Shown in pieces: positions 26,496 through 34,773 of a stretch of 63,140 bases of DNA. Position 1 is the stretch's first letter, and every line of letters begins with the position of its first letter. Under the pieces are notes generated by a model that was given only the letters and a program-made list of their open reading frames with translations, had not been told where the DNA came from and ran no database searches. This DNA comes from Pseudomonas sp. R5(2019). Its GTDB lineage: Bacteria; Pseudomonadota; Gammaproteobacteria; Pseudomonadales; Pseudomonadaceae. A program made the position numbers and the translations under genes. Where the stretch lies: positions 1 through 63,140 of the forward strand of contig NZ_JAAAMT010000034.1 in NCBI RefSeq assembly GCF_009905435.1, in the 5' to 3' direction.

Positions 26496-26874
26496 TGAGC
26501 AGCATTAAAGCTTGGGGCGTCATCTTTTTTTAGGTGCGCCCCTGCTGTTAGCTGTTGTTAATTTTTTATTCGACTGCTACCTGAGTCGTCATTATCTGGA
26601 TGACATCATGAAAGCTCTGAAAAACAGTCGTTATATCGCTAGAGCTGGTTTGATCATGCAGCATCACGGGTTATCCAGGCGACTCCTGCTGGTTACCAAA
26701 TTGGCAGGATTGGTTATGGTTCCCGGACCGGGGATCCGCCGGGGTGAAATAGATCCTGACGACATCAAAAATTTTCCTCCTCACCTAAAACGCTTGCTGA
26801 AAGTAAAGTCTGCGATTCTGATCGTTGGCGTGTTTTGGATGGCGGCTATCTATGTTTTTTTGGAGATCGAATAG
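26492..26874 (+). pseudogene. Candidate immunity copy 2, frameshifted in a T7 run
   Basis: From ATG 26492 the reading frame gives MMSSIKAWGVIFF and then hits TAG at 26531. The rest continues in another frame as LGAPLLLAVVNFLF to EIDPDDIKNFPPHLKRLL and a closing hydrophobic segment. One extra T in the T7 run at 26525-26531 would restore a full-length protein aligned end to end with copies 1 and 3. A TTG at 26512 could start a shortened 120-residue form in the second frame. It may be a dead gene, a slippage or phase-variable gene, or a sequencing error. Confidence 0.65.
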
Positions 26875-26948
26875 TCGCTCGGGCTAAAACCGTATGGCGC
26901 GCCTTTCCAGATCACTGCGTTGGAAAGTCGCGCTGGCCCGAGTCGATT

Positions 26949-27017
26949 CGCCAATCCATAGGTCTCGGAGGGGAGCGCATAGACGATATGTTATACGAGG
27001 CTACGCAATCTCGATGA
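26949..27017 (+). pseudogene. Leftover effector tail before immunity copy 3
   Basis: The frame ending at TGA 27015-27017 reads SIGLGGERIDDMLYEATQSR. The intact effector ends with a matching LGGEFIGEMLYEAKQP. About 20 codons of the toxin C terminus therefore survive in front of copy 3, again with the ATGA overlap. Confidence 0.7.
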
Positions 27018-27394
27018 GCACCTGGAATCCATGGGCTGCCCTCTTGTTTGTTGGGGCGCCATTCCTGCTGGCTTTTGTGAACATTTTATACAGTCTCTAC
27101 CTCAGCCGGCGTCATCTGCATGCCATGCTAGAAGCATTGAAAAACTGTCGGTATTTCATTGGAGCGAGTTTGACTCTGCATCAAAAGGGTTGGTTTGATC
27201 GACTCTTTCTGGTCACGATAATTTCAAGCAAGGTTCTAATACCAAAACCGGGACTCATGATGGGTGAAATGGACCCTGAAGACCTCAACAACTTCCCTCC
27301 TCACTACAAACGATTACTGGAAATTAAATTATCGATCATGTTGACCGCAGTTATCTGGGGCATTGCTGCCTACGGGATATCGAAGCTCGAATAG
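27014..27394 (+). CDS. Small membrane protein, candidate immunity copy 3
   Basis: This intact 126-residue paralogue of copy 1 has the same N-terminal pattern (STWNPWAALLFVGAPFLLAF), the SLYLSRRHLHAMLEALKN linker, GEMDPEDLNNFPPHYKRLL, and a C-terminal hydrophobic segment. It starts in the ATGA overlap with the effector tail remnant. The 3' flank repeats a GGCGC.CCTTTCCAGA block also seen after copy 2 (26896 and 27416), which marks the duplicated unit. As an orphan immunity gene it would protect against siblings carrying the matching toxin variant. Confidence 0.6.
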   Translation: MSTWNPWAALLFVGAPFLLAFVNILYSLYLSRRHLHAMLEALKNCRYFIGASLTLHQKGWFDRLFLVTIISSKVLIPKPGLMMGEMDPEDLNNFPPHYKRLLEIKLSIMLTAVIWGIAAYGISKLE

Positions 27395-27522
27395 ACTGCC
27401 TGAATCAGCATGAGCGGCGCCCCTTTCCAGACTTCCGTGATGGGTTCGGCTCAGGCACCACCTCGAAAAGATCCCACACCAAGCCGTGGCTTGAGCCGGA
27501 CATACAGCGCTGACCCTTGCAC

Positions 27523-27798
27523 TCACATCTTGAAGACAGGATTCGCGCTATTGCCCCGCAGCGTCTGCTCGGTCAATGCATAAAGATCACGAATATGCCC
27601 GACCAGAAACGCCCAGAATGCGGGTTGATTGACCGTCTGTGTGACCAAGTCGGCAGACAAGAAACGACTCATTTCCTTGCGTAAATCGATTGCCACCTTG
27701 GGATCAGCCTCAAGCAATTCAGCCCGCGCCTTGAAAATTGTCAGAAAGTGCTCGGCGCCGCAGTGGTGGTCCGACAGCTTTTTATCAATCAGGTCCAT
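27523..27798 (-). CDS. Hypothetical 91-residue protein
   Basis: This soluble, mostly helical small protein has no recognised motif (DHHCGAEHFLTIFKARAEL, FWAFLVGHIRDLYAL). It starts 9 bp after the Fic remnant on the same strand, with only a weak GGGGA upstream. It may be a genuine small gene or part of a decayed one. I do not recognise it. Confidence 0.4.
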   Translation of the reverse strand: MDLIDKKLSDHHCGAEHFLTIFKARAELLEADPKVAIDLRKEMSRFLSADLVTQTVNQPAFWAFLVGHIRDLYALTEQTLRGNSANPVFKM

Positions 27799-27807
27799 CT
27801 GTGGCGT

Positions 27808-28066
27808 TATCCCCGACGATCCCTTTTAGGCGCCTGCTGAACACGTTGCATATCCGCAGGCTCGGTGTACTGCCCCTCAATAAGGTTCGAATAATAGGTG
27901 TTGGTAATCCTCAAAAGCTTGGCGATCCTTTTGGAGGTTTCAGGCGCAAGCCGTCCCTGAAGCTTACCGACCTTCAACGGCACTGGTCTGCCTTGATCAA
28001 TATGGACTCGGGCAGGTCATCAGGGAGGACCGGATCAAGCCAGGATTTATGGTCGACTAATGGCAT
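27808..28066 (-). pseudogene. Fic family N-terminal remnant, frameshifted and truncated
   Basis: Reading leftwards from the ATG at 28066, the first frame gives DPVLPDDLPESILIKADQC and stops at TGA 27974-27976. A shifted frame continues GRLAPETSKRIAKLLRI, then TNTYYSNLIEGQYTEP, a strong match to the N-terminal part of Fic/DOC proteins before the inhibitory helix. That frame ends at TAA 27808. The catalytic HPFxxGNGR motif is absent, so no AMP transfer is possible. This is a dead gene end. Confidence 0.75.
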
Positions 28067-28422
28067 TGAAAATCACCTAGAGGGCGCCGCTCTGTCGCTT
28101 CTCGCCAGGAATTTCGTGCATTAAGCTGCATATTTAATTTCACATCTTGGCAATCCTACAGTGCCTGCAAACAAAGGACAAAACTTAAAAACATGCTCAT
28201 TGTTAAAACAAAAATATGCACATTTTTTCGCATATTTGAAACCGCCGTATAGCAGCAGAAATCTTCCACGCCGGCAACCGTGGTTGCAAAGATTACATTA
28301 ACATCTTAACGTTATTGCCATGAGGCCTGACAACCACTGCCACGCGCGCGCTAATCCAGTCCAAACACTGCCTGAGCAACGTCAGCAAGCGACCGACCAG
28401 CGCCCAGCCACCCCAACTCCGA
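28067..28422. other. AT-rich intergenic stretch
   Basis: No gene is supported in either strand. The part from 28135 to 28330 is AT-rich compared with the rest of the window and includes A/T runs near 28200-28240. It could hold promoters for the flanking divergent sequences. The LLM gene start has no clear ribosome site. Confidence 0.6.
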
Positions 28423-29448
28423 ATGGAACCCCACACCTTGCCCCTGCGCCTGACCGTCATTGATCAAACCCCGGTACACGGTGACCGGCCCGCCAGCGCC
28501 GCGCCGCTGGCCTCGGTGGAGCTGGCAACCGCCTGCGACACTCTGGGCTATCACCGCTACTGGCTCGCCGAACACCACAACAGCATCCAATTTGCCGGCC
28601 CCGCGCCGGAGATTCTGCTGACGCGTATTGCCACCGTGACCCAGCACATGCGCATCGGCAGCGGTGGCGTGATGCTCAGCCATTACAGCCCTTACAAGGT
28701 CGCTGAAGTTTTCCGCCTGCTGGCGACACTGTTCCCCGGGCGGATCGACCTGGGGATTGGTCGTGCGCCCGGTGGCAGTCAGCTCAGCTCCGCCGCGCTT
28801 GCTGCCCCCGCGCAATTGAGCCATCAGGACCACTTCCCGCAGCAAGCCAGTGAGCTCTGCGCGTTCCTGCGCGGCAGTTTTCCCGAGCGCCATCCCTATG
28901 CCCAGCTGCATTGCCTGCCCGATGACAGCGCCCAGCCCGAGCTGTGGATGCTCGGCTCTGGCGGCGGCAGCGCCGGGTTGGCCGGGCAACTGGGGATGGG
29001 CCTGGCGCTGGCGCGCTTTATCGCCCCGCAGGTGTGCTCGCCGCTGATTTTCGACCACCATGCCCAGGCCCTGCAGCACGCCGGCCACACCTCAGTGCAG
29101 AAACGAATGCTGGCCCTGGCGGTGATCTGCGCCGAGACCGATGAACAGGCACGCCTGATTGCAGGCACCGCCGTGTACCGCAAGATGATGGCCGGCCGCG
29201 GCCCGCGTGAGCCGTTGCTGAGCCCGACCGAAGTGGCGCTGCGCCGTCAGCGCATGAGCGCCGCCGACCGCGCCGAGTTCGACGAGACCCTGGAGAACAT
29301 GGTGGTGGGCTCACCGTCCACCTGCCACCAGCAGATTGTTGCGCTGGCATCCGCGTTTTCGACCGAAGAGATCGGCATCGTCACGGTGACTCATTCGCTG
29401 TCGGCACGGGTGCAAAGCTACCGTTTGTTGGCACAGGCGCTGCTTTAA
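28423..29448 (+). CDS. LLM class flavin-dependent oxidoreductase
   Basis: This 341-residue luciferase-like monooxygenase fold protein opens LRLTVIDQTPV, with YWLAEHHNSIQFAGPAPEILL, RIGSGGVMLSHYSPYKVAEVFR and GRIDLGIGRAPGG, the conserved set of the MsnO8/alkanal-monooxygenase-like group. It uses reduced FMN from a separate reductase. The substrate is unknown. It stands alone. Confidence 0.9.
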   Translation: MEPHTLPLRLTVIDQTPVHGDRPASAAPLASVELATACDTLGYHRYWLAEHHNSIQFAGPAPEILLTRIATVTQHMRIGSGGVMLSHYSPYKVAEVFRLLATLFPGRIDLGIGRAPGGSQLSSAALAAPAQLSHQDHFPQQASELCAFLRGSFPERHPYAQLHCLPDDSAQPELWMLGSGGGSAGLAGQLGMGLALARFIAPQVCSPLIFDHHAQALQHAGHTSVQKRMLALAVICAETDEQARLIAGTAVYRKMMAGRGPREPLLSPTEVALRRQRMSAADRAEFDETLENMVVGSPSTCHQQIVALASAFSTEEIGIVTVTHSLSARVQSYRLLAQALL

Positions 29449-29596
29449 AACTGCTCAATTGTGCCTATCCTGAGAACAATCACTTCGAGCACCAAAGAAC
29501 GTCGAGCGACTGCACTTATCCAAGCCCCTCGGGTTGATAGAGGCAGTCCTTTTGCCAAGGCCCGCCCGTGGCACCTTTCTTTGCTGGAGAACGCCA

Positions 29597-30316
29597 TTGT
29601 TTTCGACTCAAGCCACAGCCAGGCTCAAAGCCTGGGGCGCCCACGGTTTTACCGCTACCGGCGTGATCACAGCGTTCCTGGCCACCTTGGCCCTGTTTGA
29701 AAACCAGCCCAAGGCCTGCCTGTTATGGCTCGGGGTGGCGCTGATCGTCGATGGCGTCGACGGCTCGCTGGCCCGGCGAGTCAATGTGAAATCAGTACTG
29801 CCCCACTTCGACGGCTCGGTGCTGGACCTGGTGATCGACTTCCTCACCTACGTGTTCATCCCCGCGCTGTTCATCTACCGCTACATCCCCCTGCCGGCCT
29901 ACACCGGCTTGCTGGCAACAACGATCATTCTGGTGTCGTCGCTGTTCTGCTTCTGCAACGTCAACATGAAGAGCAAGGACAACTACTTCCAAGGCTTCCC
30001 GGCAGCCTGGAACGTGGTGGCCCTGTGTTTTTACACCTTGTCGCCCTCCCCTTGGCTGACCTTGCTGACCATCATCGGCCTGGCCCTGCTGACCGTTACC
30101 AGGGTGAAATTCCTGCACCCGTTTCGAGTTCGGCGTTTTATGCCGATCAATATCACCGTTACCTTTGTCTGGCTGCTGTGCAGTTTGTTGCTGGTGCTCA
30201 GCCACCCGGACCATAACCCGGCGGTGATGGCGACGTGGTTGGTGATGTCGGCGTATTTTCTGGGGGTGTGTTTGTGGCGTACGGGGTTGGAGTGGTTTGG
30301 GAGGAAGGTTGAGTAG
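29597..30316 (+). CDS. pcs: Phosphatidylcholine synthase
   Basis: This enzyme makes phosphatidylcholine in one step from CDP-diacylglycerol and choline in the inner membrane. The 239 residues have about eight hydrophobic segments. The modified CDP-alcohol phosphotransferase motif is complete: DG-x2-AR (D55, G56, A59, R60), then 12 residues, G73-x3-D77-x3-D81. The 12-residue spacing is typical of Pcs. The frame is open further upstream, but GGAG eight bases before TTG 29597 and the family length favour that start. Known in Pseudomonas and symbionts, where PC depends on external choline. Confidence 0.88.
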   Translation: MFSTQATARLKAWGAHGFTATGVITAFLATLALFENQPKACLLWLGVALIVDGVDGSLARRVNVKSVLPHFDGSVLDLVIDFLTYVFIPALFIYRYIPLPAYTGLLATTIILVSSLFCFCNVNMKSKDNYFQGFPAAWNVVALCFYTLSPSPWLTLLTIIGLALLTVTRVKFLHPFRVRRFMPINITVTFVWLLCSLLLVLSHPDHNPAVMATWLVMSAYFLGVCLWRTGLEWFGRKVE

Positions 30317-30329
30317 TACCCAAGCATGA

Positions 30330-30377
30330 CTTGGCAGCGCCGATGCGTTCTGAAGAGCATCGGCAAAACCTGCCAAG
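30330..30377. terminator. Two-tier hairpin between convergent pcs and ABC genes
   Basis: Outer arms CTTGGCAG (30330-30337) and CTGCCAAG (30370-30377) enclose inner arms GCCGATGC and GCATCGGC. The spot between two convergent genes fits a bidirectional terminator, although no long T run follows on either side. Confidence 0.6.
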
Positions 30378-30391
30378 CGCAAGTTTTCTGC

Positions 30392-31162
30392 TTATCCACC
30401 AACACTGTCGAAGCTATCAAACAAAGTAGCCACCACCCTGCGCGTAGCCATCATTAAAACAAGTACTGTAAAAAAATAAGCACAGACAAGCCAGGTCATC
30501 CCTTCATAAAGCGCCTCCATCGCCACGGACGCAAAGACAATCATTGGAAGAAAAACCATAAGCATAGAAAAAACGGAAGTCGGATAGAAACCTGAAGGCA
30601 CCACACCAAAGGAGGACAACTCCGAATGTATAAAGTCAACAGGAAGCTCTCGCTGGGTGATAAAAGCAATTGAGTTCACTCCCAGTAGAAAGCAAATACT
30701 CGCAACGACCCCAGCCATTAAGCAAAAAAAGTACAACACTACGTGGGTCCAGCTTTCAAAAAGCAGAGCTTCTGCTCCCACCCTGGACACCAGGAAGGCG
30801 ACAACAATGAGCAAAGCTACAACAGCGTAGGTAAATTTTGACTCCCTCAGCAACACCATTGAAAACAAAGAAACAGGTCTGACCAAGAGTGCATCCGCAC
30901 GTCCTTGCACCACGTGCCCAAAAAATGCCGTGATAGAAGCTCCAAAAAAATCAACCATGAGGCTGCCGACACTGAAAGTCATAAAAAAAAGCAAAAGCCA
31001 CTCGTCACCCTCGACGGCGACAAACGTATTGATCACGTCGAAAAACATGAACTGAAGACCGTAGAACATTATTAGAGCCAATACACCACCGACTACATTC
31101 ACCTTGAACACCATCGTTTCCCGCGCTGCCCCTATCGCCAAAACAAACATATTTTTCATCAT
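30392..31162 (-). CDS. ABC-2 type membrane subunit (COG3694-like)
   Basis: This 256-residue integral membrane protein with about six hydrophobic segments has the motif FFGHVVQGRADALLVRPVSLFSMVLL, characteristic of the paired ABC-2 permeases (COG3694/COG4587). It overlaps the other permease gene by four bases and belongs to a three-gene exporter unit with the ATPase at 31957. AT-rich compared with the chromosome, which suggests transfer from elsewhere. The exported substrate is unknown. Confidence 0.82.
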   Translation of the reverse strand: MMKNMFVLAIGAARETMVFKVNVVGGVLALIMFYGLQFMFFDVINTFVAVEGDEWLLLFFMTFSVGSLMVDFFGASITAFFGHVVQGRADALLVRPVSLFSMVLLRESKFTYAVVALLIVVAFLVSRVGAEALLFESWTHVVLYFFCLMAGVVASICFLLGVNSIAFITQRELPVDFIHSELSSFGVVPSGFYPTSVFSMLMVFLPMIVFASVAMEALYEGMTWLVCAYFFTVLVLMMATRRVVATLFDSFDSVGG

Positions 31163-31940
31163 CCACCCGCGCCAGCGTAGCGTTTAGACCCTTGATGAAA
31201 TGCAATGGAAAACAGTACCGAAAAAGCAACACCCCAACAGACGAACATCCAACCTAAAGTGATCAGTAGCTCTAGGCTGGGCCGTAAAAGAAACTCCGCA
31301 GGCCCTCCAATCATCAAACGAAAAGGATTGTATTCCATGATGGGGAGTATAGATGACGGCCAAAAAGACAGCGGCATCAGCGTCCCTCCGAACACACCAA
31401 AAAGAACAACCTGAAAACTGAGGACCATATCAGGACGTACCACCCAAAATGCAACCACCGCCATAATCATCCCCACCAAAAAACAAAAAAACTGGCTGAC
31501 GATGGCCAGGACAACAAACCCAACGCCTGCTTCGATATTTCCGGTCAGGCAGGAAAAAACCAGCGCCACCGTGAAAACCGGCACGTAGTAGAGCAGGCTT
31601 TCGCCTAGAAAAAGAGAAAGGTTATATCCAAAATAGCTGATAGGCTTCACGAAAAAGCTTTCAAGTCGGCCTTCTCGAACATGATCCGACACTCTGACAA
31701 TAAGATCATAGACGTTATTGAGTCTATTCAGAGACAGCACCGCAACAAAATAAACATAGGTCTCGTTTAAGCTGTATTCAAGATCCACCTCAGAATCCAT
31801 GACACCATACACGTAGCGCCATATAAAAAATGAATCACAAACGGAACGCTGGTAGCCACAACGAAGTCAGCAAACAGCATAGAGCGCTCCCTATAAACAG
31901 AGACAAGCCCTGTCAGAACAACCCCCCAATGCAAAGCCAT
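31159..31940 (-). pseudogene. ABC-2 membrane subunit (COG4587-like), frameshifted in a 6-base homopolymer
   Basis: From ATG 31940 the frame reads MALHWGVVLTGLVS, passes SMLFADFVVATSVPFVIHF, and then ends early. The main frame (GTG 31812 to 31159) continues FIWRYVYGVMDSEVDL and then VREGRLESFFVKPISYF. One extra base in the run of six A (plus strand, 31825-31830) would join them into a roughly 260-residue protein, the normal family length. The shortened form from GTG lacks the first membrane segments. The remainder looks unspoiled, so the break is recent, reversible or a read error. Confidence 0.72.
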
Positions 31941-31956
31941 AAAAATAATTTCCGCT

Positions 31957-33003
31957 TTAGAAACGCTCGAACAGGAACCTCATACTATTTTCAAAGCTAA
32001 GCGAGGACACCTCCAAAATCATATCGTCATTAGCCTTCAAGCCATCCATCAAGGAAGTCACAACTGCACGGGACACAACCAAAGTTTTCCGCCAATCAAG
32101 ATTCTCACAGCAAAATAGTTGATGCTTCAAAACGGCTCTTTCAAGCAGTGCCTCATCGCTCGCAGAGAACAGCCCGCGCTGACATCTTACTTCCAACCCT
32201 ACATAGTCACTAAACGTACTCAGGAACTCACTCAGCCGCCCCTTAAATTCAATCCGACCCTTATTCAGAACAATCAGTGTATCGCAACAGGACTCAATAT
32301 CTCCGAAATCATGACTCGTCATGAAAACAGTTAGCTTCCCGGCCTTTCTTTTACGATTTATATACTCCCGAATTTCATACCTGGAAGTGACATCCAACCC
32401 TAAAGTAGGCTCATCCAAAAAAATCAACCGTGGATTGTGAAGAAAATTCAGTGCAAGTTCGCATTTTACCCGCTCACCCAAACTTAGATTCCGCACAGAC
32501 CTCGACAAGACGTGATCAAGACTTAAGGCTGCACTCAACTCCGACAGATTCTCAAAGAACACCTCGTCATCCACCCCATAAATCTTCTTATACGTCAGGA
32601 AGCTGGTTCTGACAGGTAAATCCCACCACAGCGAAGTTTTGTGACCAAATACAGCACCTATATTTCGCAAATATTCCAATTTACGCGCACCCGGCTCATA
32701 CCCCAATACTTCCACACCTCCAGAGCTCGGCCTTTGAATACCACAAAGTATTTTTATCAAACTTGATTTTCCGGCTCCATTTGCTCCAACGAGCCCAACC
32801 GACGAACCTTCCTTAACGACAAAGTCTACGGAATCGAGGGCCGCATGATAATTATACTTTGGCTTTACCACCCCTCTAAGCCAAGTAGAGAAATTGCTGT
32901 ATTCCTGGCTACTTTTATACATCTTCCCAACACTGGAAACCTTTATGACATCGCTCACACAAACCTCGAAACTTGGTTTTCCACCCACATTACAGTGAGA
33001 CAT
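31957..33003 (-). CDS. ABC-2 exporter ATPase (COG4586-like)
   Basis: This 348-residue ATPase has Walker A GLVGANGAGKSSLIKIL, signature LSLGERVKCELALNFL, Walker B LIFLDEPTLGLD, and the H-loop MTSHDFGDIE. It has an N-terminal extension before ALDSVDFVV and a C-terminal domain of about 80 residues. LSLGE instead of LSGGQ is usual in the COG4586 group. It heads the three-gene unit and ends 16 bp before the permease ATG at 31940. Low GC like its partners. Confidence 0.87.
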   Translation of the reverse strand: MSHCNVGGKPSFEVCVSDVIKVSSVGKMYKSSQEYSNFSTWLRGVVKPKYNYHAALDSVDFVVKEGSSVGLVGANGAGKSSLIKILCGIQRPSSGGVEVLGYEPGARKLEYLRNIGAVFGHKTSLWWDLPVRTSFLTYKKIYGVDDEVFFENLSELSAALSLDHVLSRSVRNLSLGERVKCELALNFLHNPRLIFLDEPTLGLDVTSRYEIREYINRKRKAGKLTVFMTSHDFGDIESCCDTLIVLNKGRIEFKGRLSEFLSTFSDYVGLEVRCQRGLFSASDEALLERAVLKHQLFCCENLDWRKTLVVSRAVVTSLMDGLKANDDMILEVSSLSFENSMRFLFERF

Positions 33004-33297
33004 GAAATCTCTCAGCGCACGAGTAAAAAAGTAAATTAATACTCCCCTTCAAGTCAATCGCAACATCACCCCCCTCAAGCAAACGCATTTGGCTTTGAAA
33101 GAATACAATTAACATTCCGATGGAAAATTCCCAAGCACTTGTACGACCCATCTGACAGCCCATTCGACAAATACGCAACACTCTGTTTTTAGATTATTTT
33201 CCCTGCAAAAAACAAATACTACTCATCACTCTTAGACGGATAGCTTGACACTGCTGCTAAATATTTTGTTTCAAAACAAGCTTGGCGGCTTCAGCCG

Positions 33298-33318
33298 AAA
33301 AGGGCCGCATCGCGGCCC
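33298..33318 (-). terminator. Rho-independent terminator of dctA
   Basis: On the minus strand GGGCCGC-GAT-GCGGCCC is followed by TTTT. It lies 18 bp past the dctA stop. The region from 33004 to 33297 between this and the ABC ATPase start is AT-rich, holds the exporter promoter presumably, and shows no supported gene. Confidence 0.8.
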
Positions 33319-33336
33319 CCGGTTCCACATTTCAAG

Positions 33337-34668
33337 TCAACCCAGCAATGGGTCTGCGTTGCAGGCCTTCGCGGCTGAAGCCGCTGCTACGGGTTTTTCG
33401 GTGGTGTTGTCGGGTTCGACTTCACCATTAAGCGCCTTGTTCATCTTCACCGTATCCAGCGCCCCCACCCACTTGGCAATCGCCATGGTGCCCACACCGT
33501 TACCAATGGTGTTGGTGATCGCCCGGGCTTCGGACATGAAGCGGTCGACACCCAACAGCAAGACCATGCCCGCCACCGGAATGGTGCCCAGGGACGCCAG
33601 GGTCGCGGCCAGGATGATAAAGCCCGAGCCGGTCACTCCCGCCGAGCCCTTGGAGGTGAACATCAGCACCCCCAGCACGATCAATTGGTCGGTCAGGGTC
33701 AGTGGCGTGTTGGTCGCCTGGGCGATGAAGATCGCGGCGATGGTGTAGTAGATCGCCTGGCCGTCCGGGTTGAAGGTCAGCCCCGAGGGGATGATCATCC
33801 CGGCCACCGGTTTGGAAACGCCGGCCTTTTCCATCTTCGAGATCATCTGTGGCAGCACCGATTCGGACGAGCTGGTGCCCAGCACGGTGAACAGTTCTTC
33901 CTTGATGAAGCGCAGGAATTTCCACAGGCTGAAGCCGCTGTAGCGGCAGATCGGCCCGAGCACGAAGATCACGAACACCGCGCAGGTCAGGTAGACACAG
34001 GCCATCAGCTTGCCGAGCGAGAACAGCGAACCAAAGCCGTATTTGCCGATGGTGAAGGCGATCGCACCGAAGGCGCCGATCGGGGCCAGGCGCATCACCA
34101 TGTTGACGATGCGGAACATGCCCTGCATCAGGCTGTCGAGGGTGTCCACGAACAGTTTTGCCCGCGGCCCGGCATGGGCCAGGGCGACGCCCAGCAGAAT
34201 CGAGAACAGCAGGATCTGCAGCACATTGCCTTTGGCGAACGCATCCACGATGGTGTCGGGGATGATGTTCATCACAAAGTCCATGAAACTGCTGTGCTTG
34301 GCGGCCGAGGTGTAAGTGGCCAGGCTTGAGCTGTCCAGGGTGGCGGGGTCGATATTCATGCCGGCACCGGGTTTGAACACGTCAACCACGACCAGGCCGA
34401 CGACCAGCGCCAGGGTCGATACCACTTCGAAATAGATCAGCGCGCGAAAGCCGACCCGGCCCAGCTCCTTCATGTTTTCCATACGCGCGATGCCAGTGAC
34501 CACGGTCAGGAAGATCACCGGTGCCAGCAGCATTTTGATCAGTTTGATAAAGGCGTCGCCCAACGGTTTGAGCGCGGTGCCGGTTTCGGGTACGAGCACG
34601 CCGATGAGGGCGCCGAGGACGACGGCGATCAGTACCTGTACGTAGAGTTTGCCGAGAATTCTTTTCAT
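33337..34668 (-). CDS. dctA: C4-dicarboxylate/H+ (Na+) symporter
   Basis: This 443-residue dicarboxylate:cation symporter imports succinate, fumarate and malate. Features are the N-terminal MKRILGKLYVQVLIAVVLGALIGV, the serine-rich hairpin loop VLGTSSSESVLP, and the SGLTFNPDGQAIYYTIAAIFIAQA and GSAGVTGSGFIILAATLA segments that bind substrate. Very close to the DctA family throughout. It lies downstream of the tartrate dehydrogenase gene on the same strand (105-bp gap), suggesting a dicarboxylate or tartrate unit. Confidence 0.95.
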   Translation of the reverse strand: MKRILGKLYVQVLIAVVLGALIGVLVPETGTALKPLGDAFIKLIKMLLAPVIFLTVVTGIARMENMKELGRVGFRALIYFEVVSTLALVVGLVVVDVFKPGAGMNIDPATLDSSSLATYTSAAKHSSFMDFVMNIIPDTIVDAFAKGNVLQILLFSILLGVALAHAGPRAKLFVDTLDSLMQGMFRIVNMVMRLAPIGAFGAIAFTIGKYGFGSLFSLGKLMACVYLTCAVFVIFVLGPICRYSGFSLWKFLRFIKEELFTVLGTSSSESVLPQMISKMEKAGVSKPVAGMIIPSGLTFNPDGQAIYYTIAAIFIAQATNTPLTLTDQLIVLGVLMFTSKGSAGVTGSGFIILAATLASLGTIPVAGMVLLLGVDRFMSEARAITNTIGNGVGTMAIAKWVGALDTVKMNKALNGEVEPDNTTEKPVAAASAAKACNADPLLG

Positions 34669-34773
34669 GACGGGGCCCTGATTTTTTATTGTTGTCAGGA
34701 AATGCCAGGGGATCAGAGCGGTGGTCTGTCCCCTGGCGCTGTGCCGCGATACTGCGTTGAATCTGCTGGCCGA

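Noticed and set aside
32990..33181. 63-codon frame before the ABC ATPase
   Set aside because: Overlaps the ATPase start, lacks a ribosome site, and looks like random AT-rich sequence.
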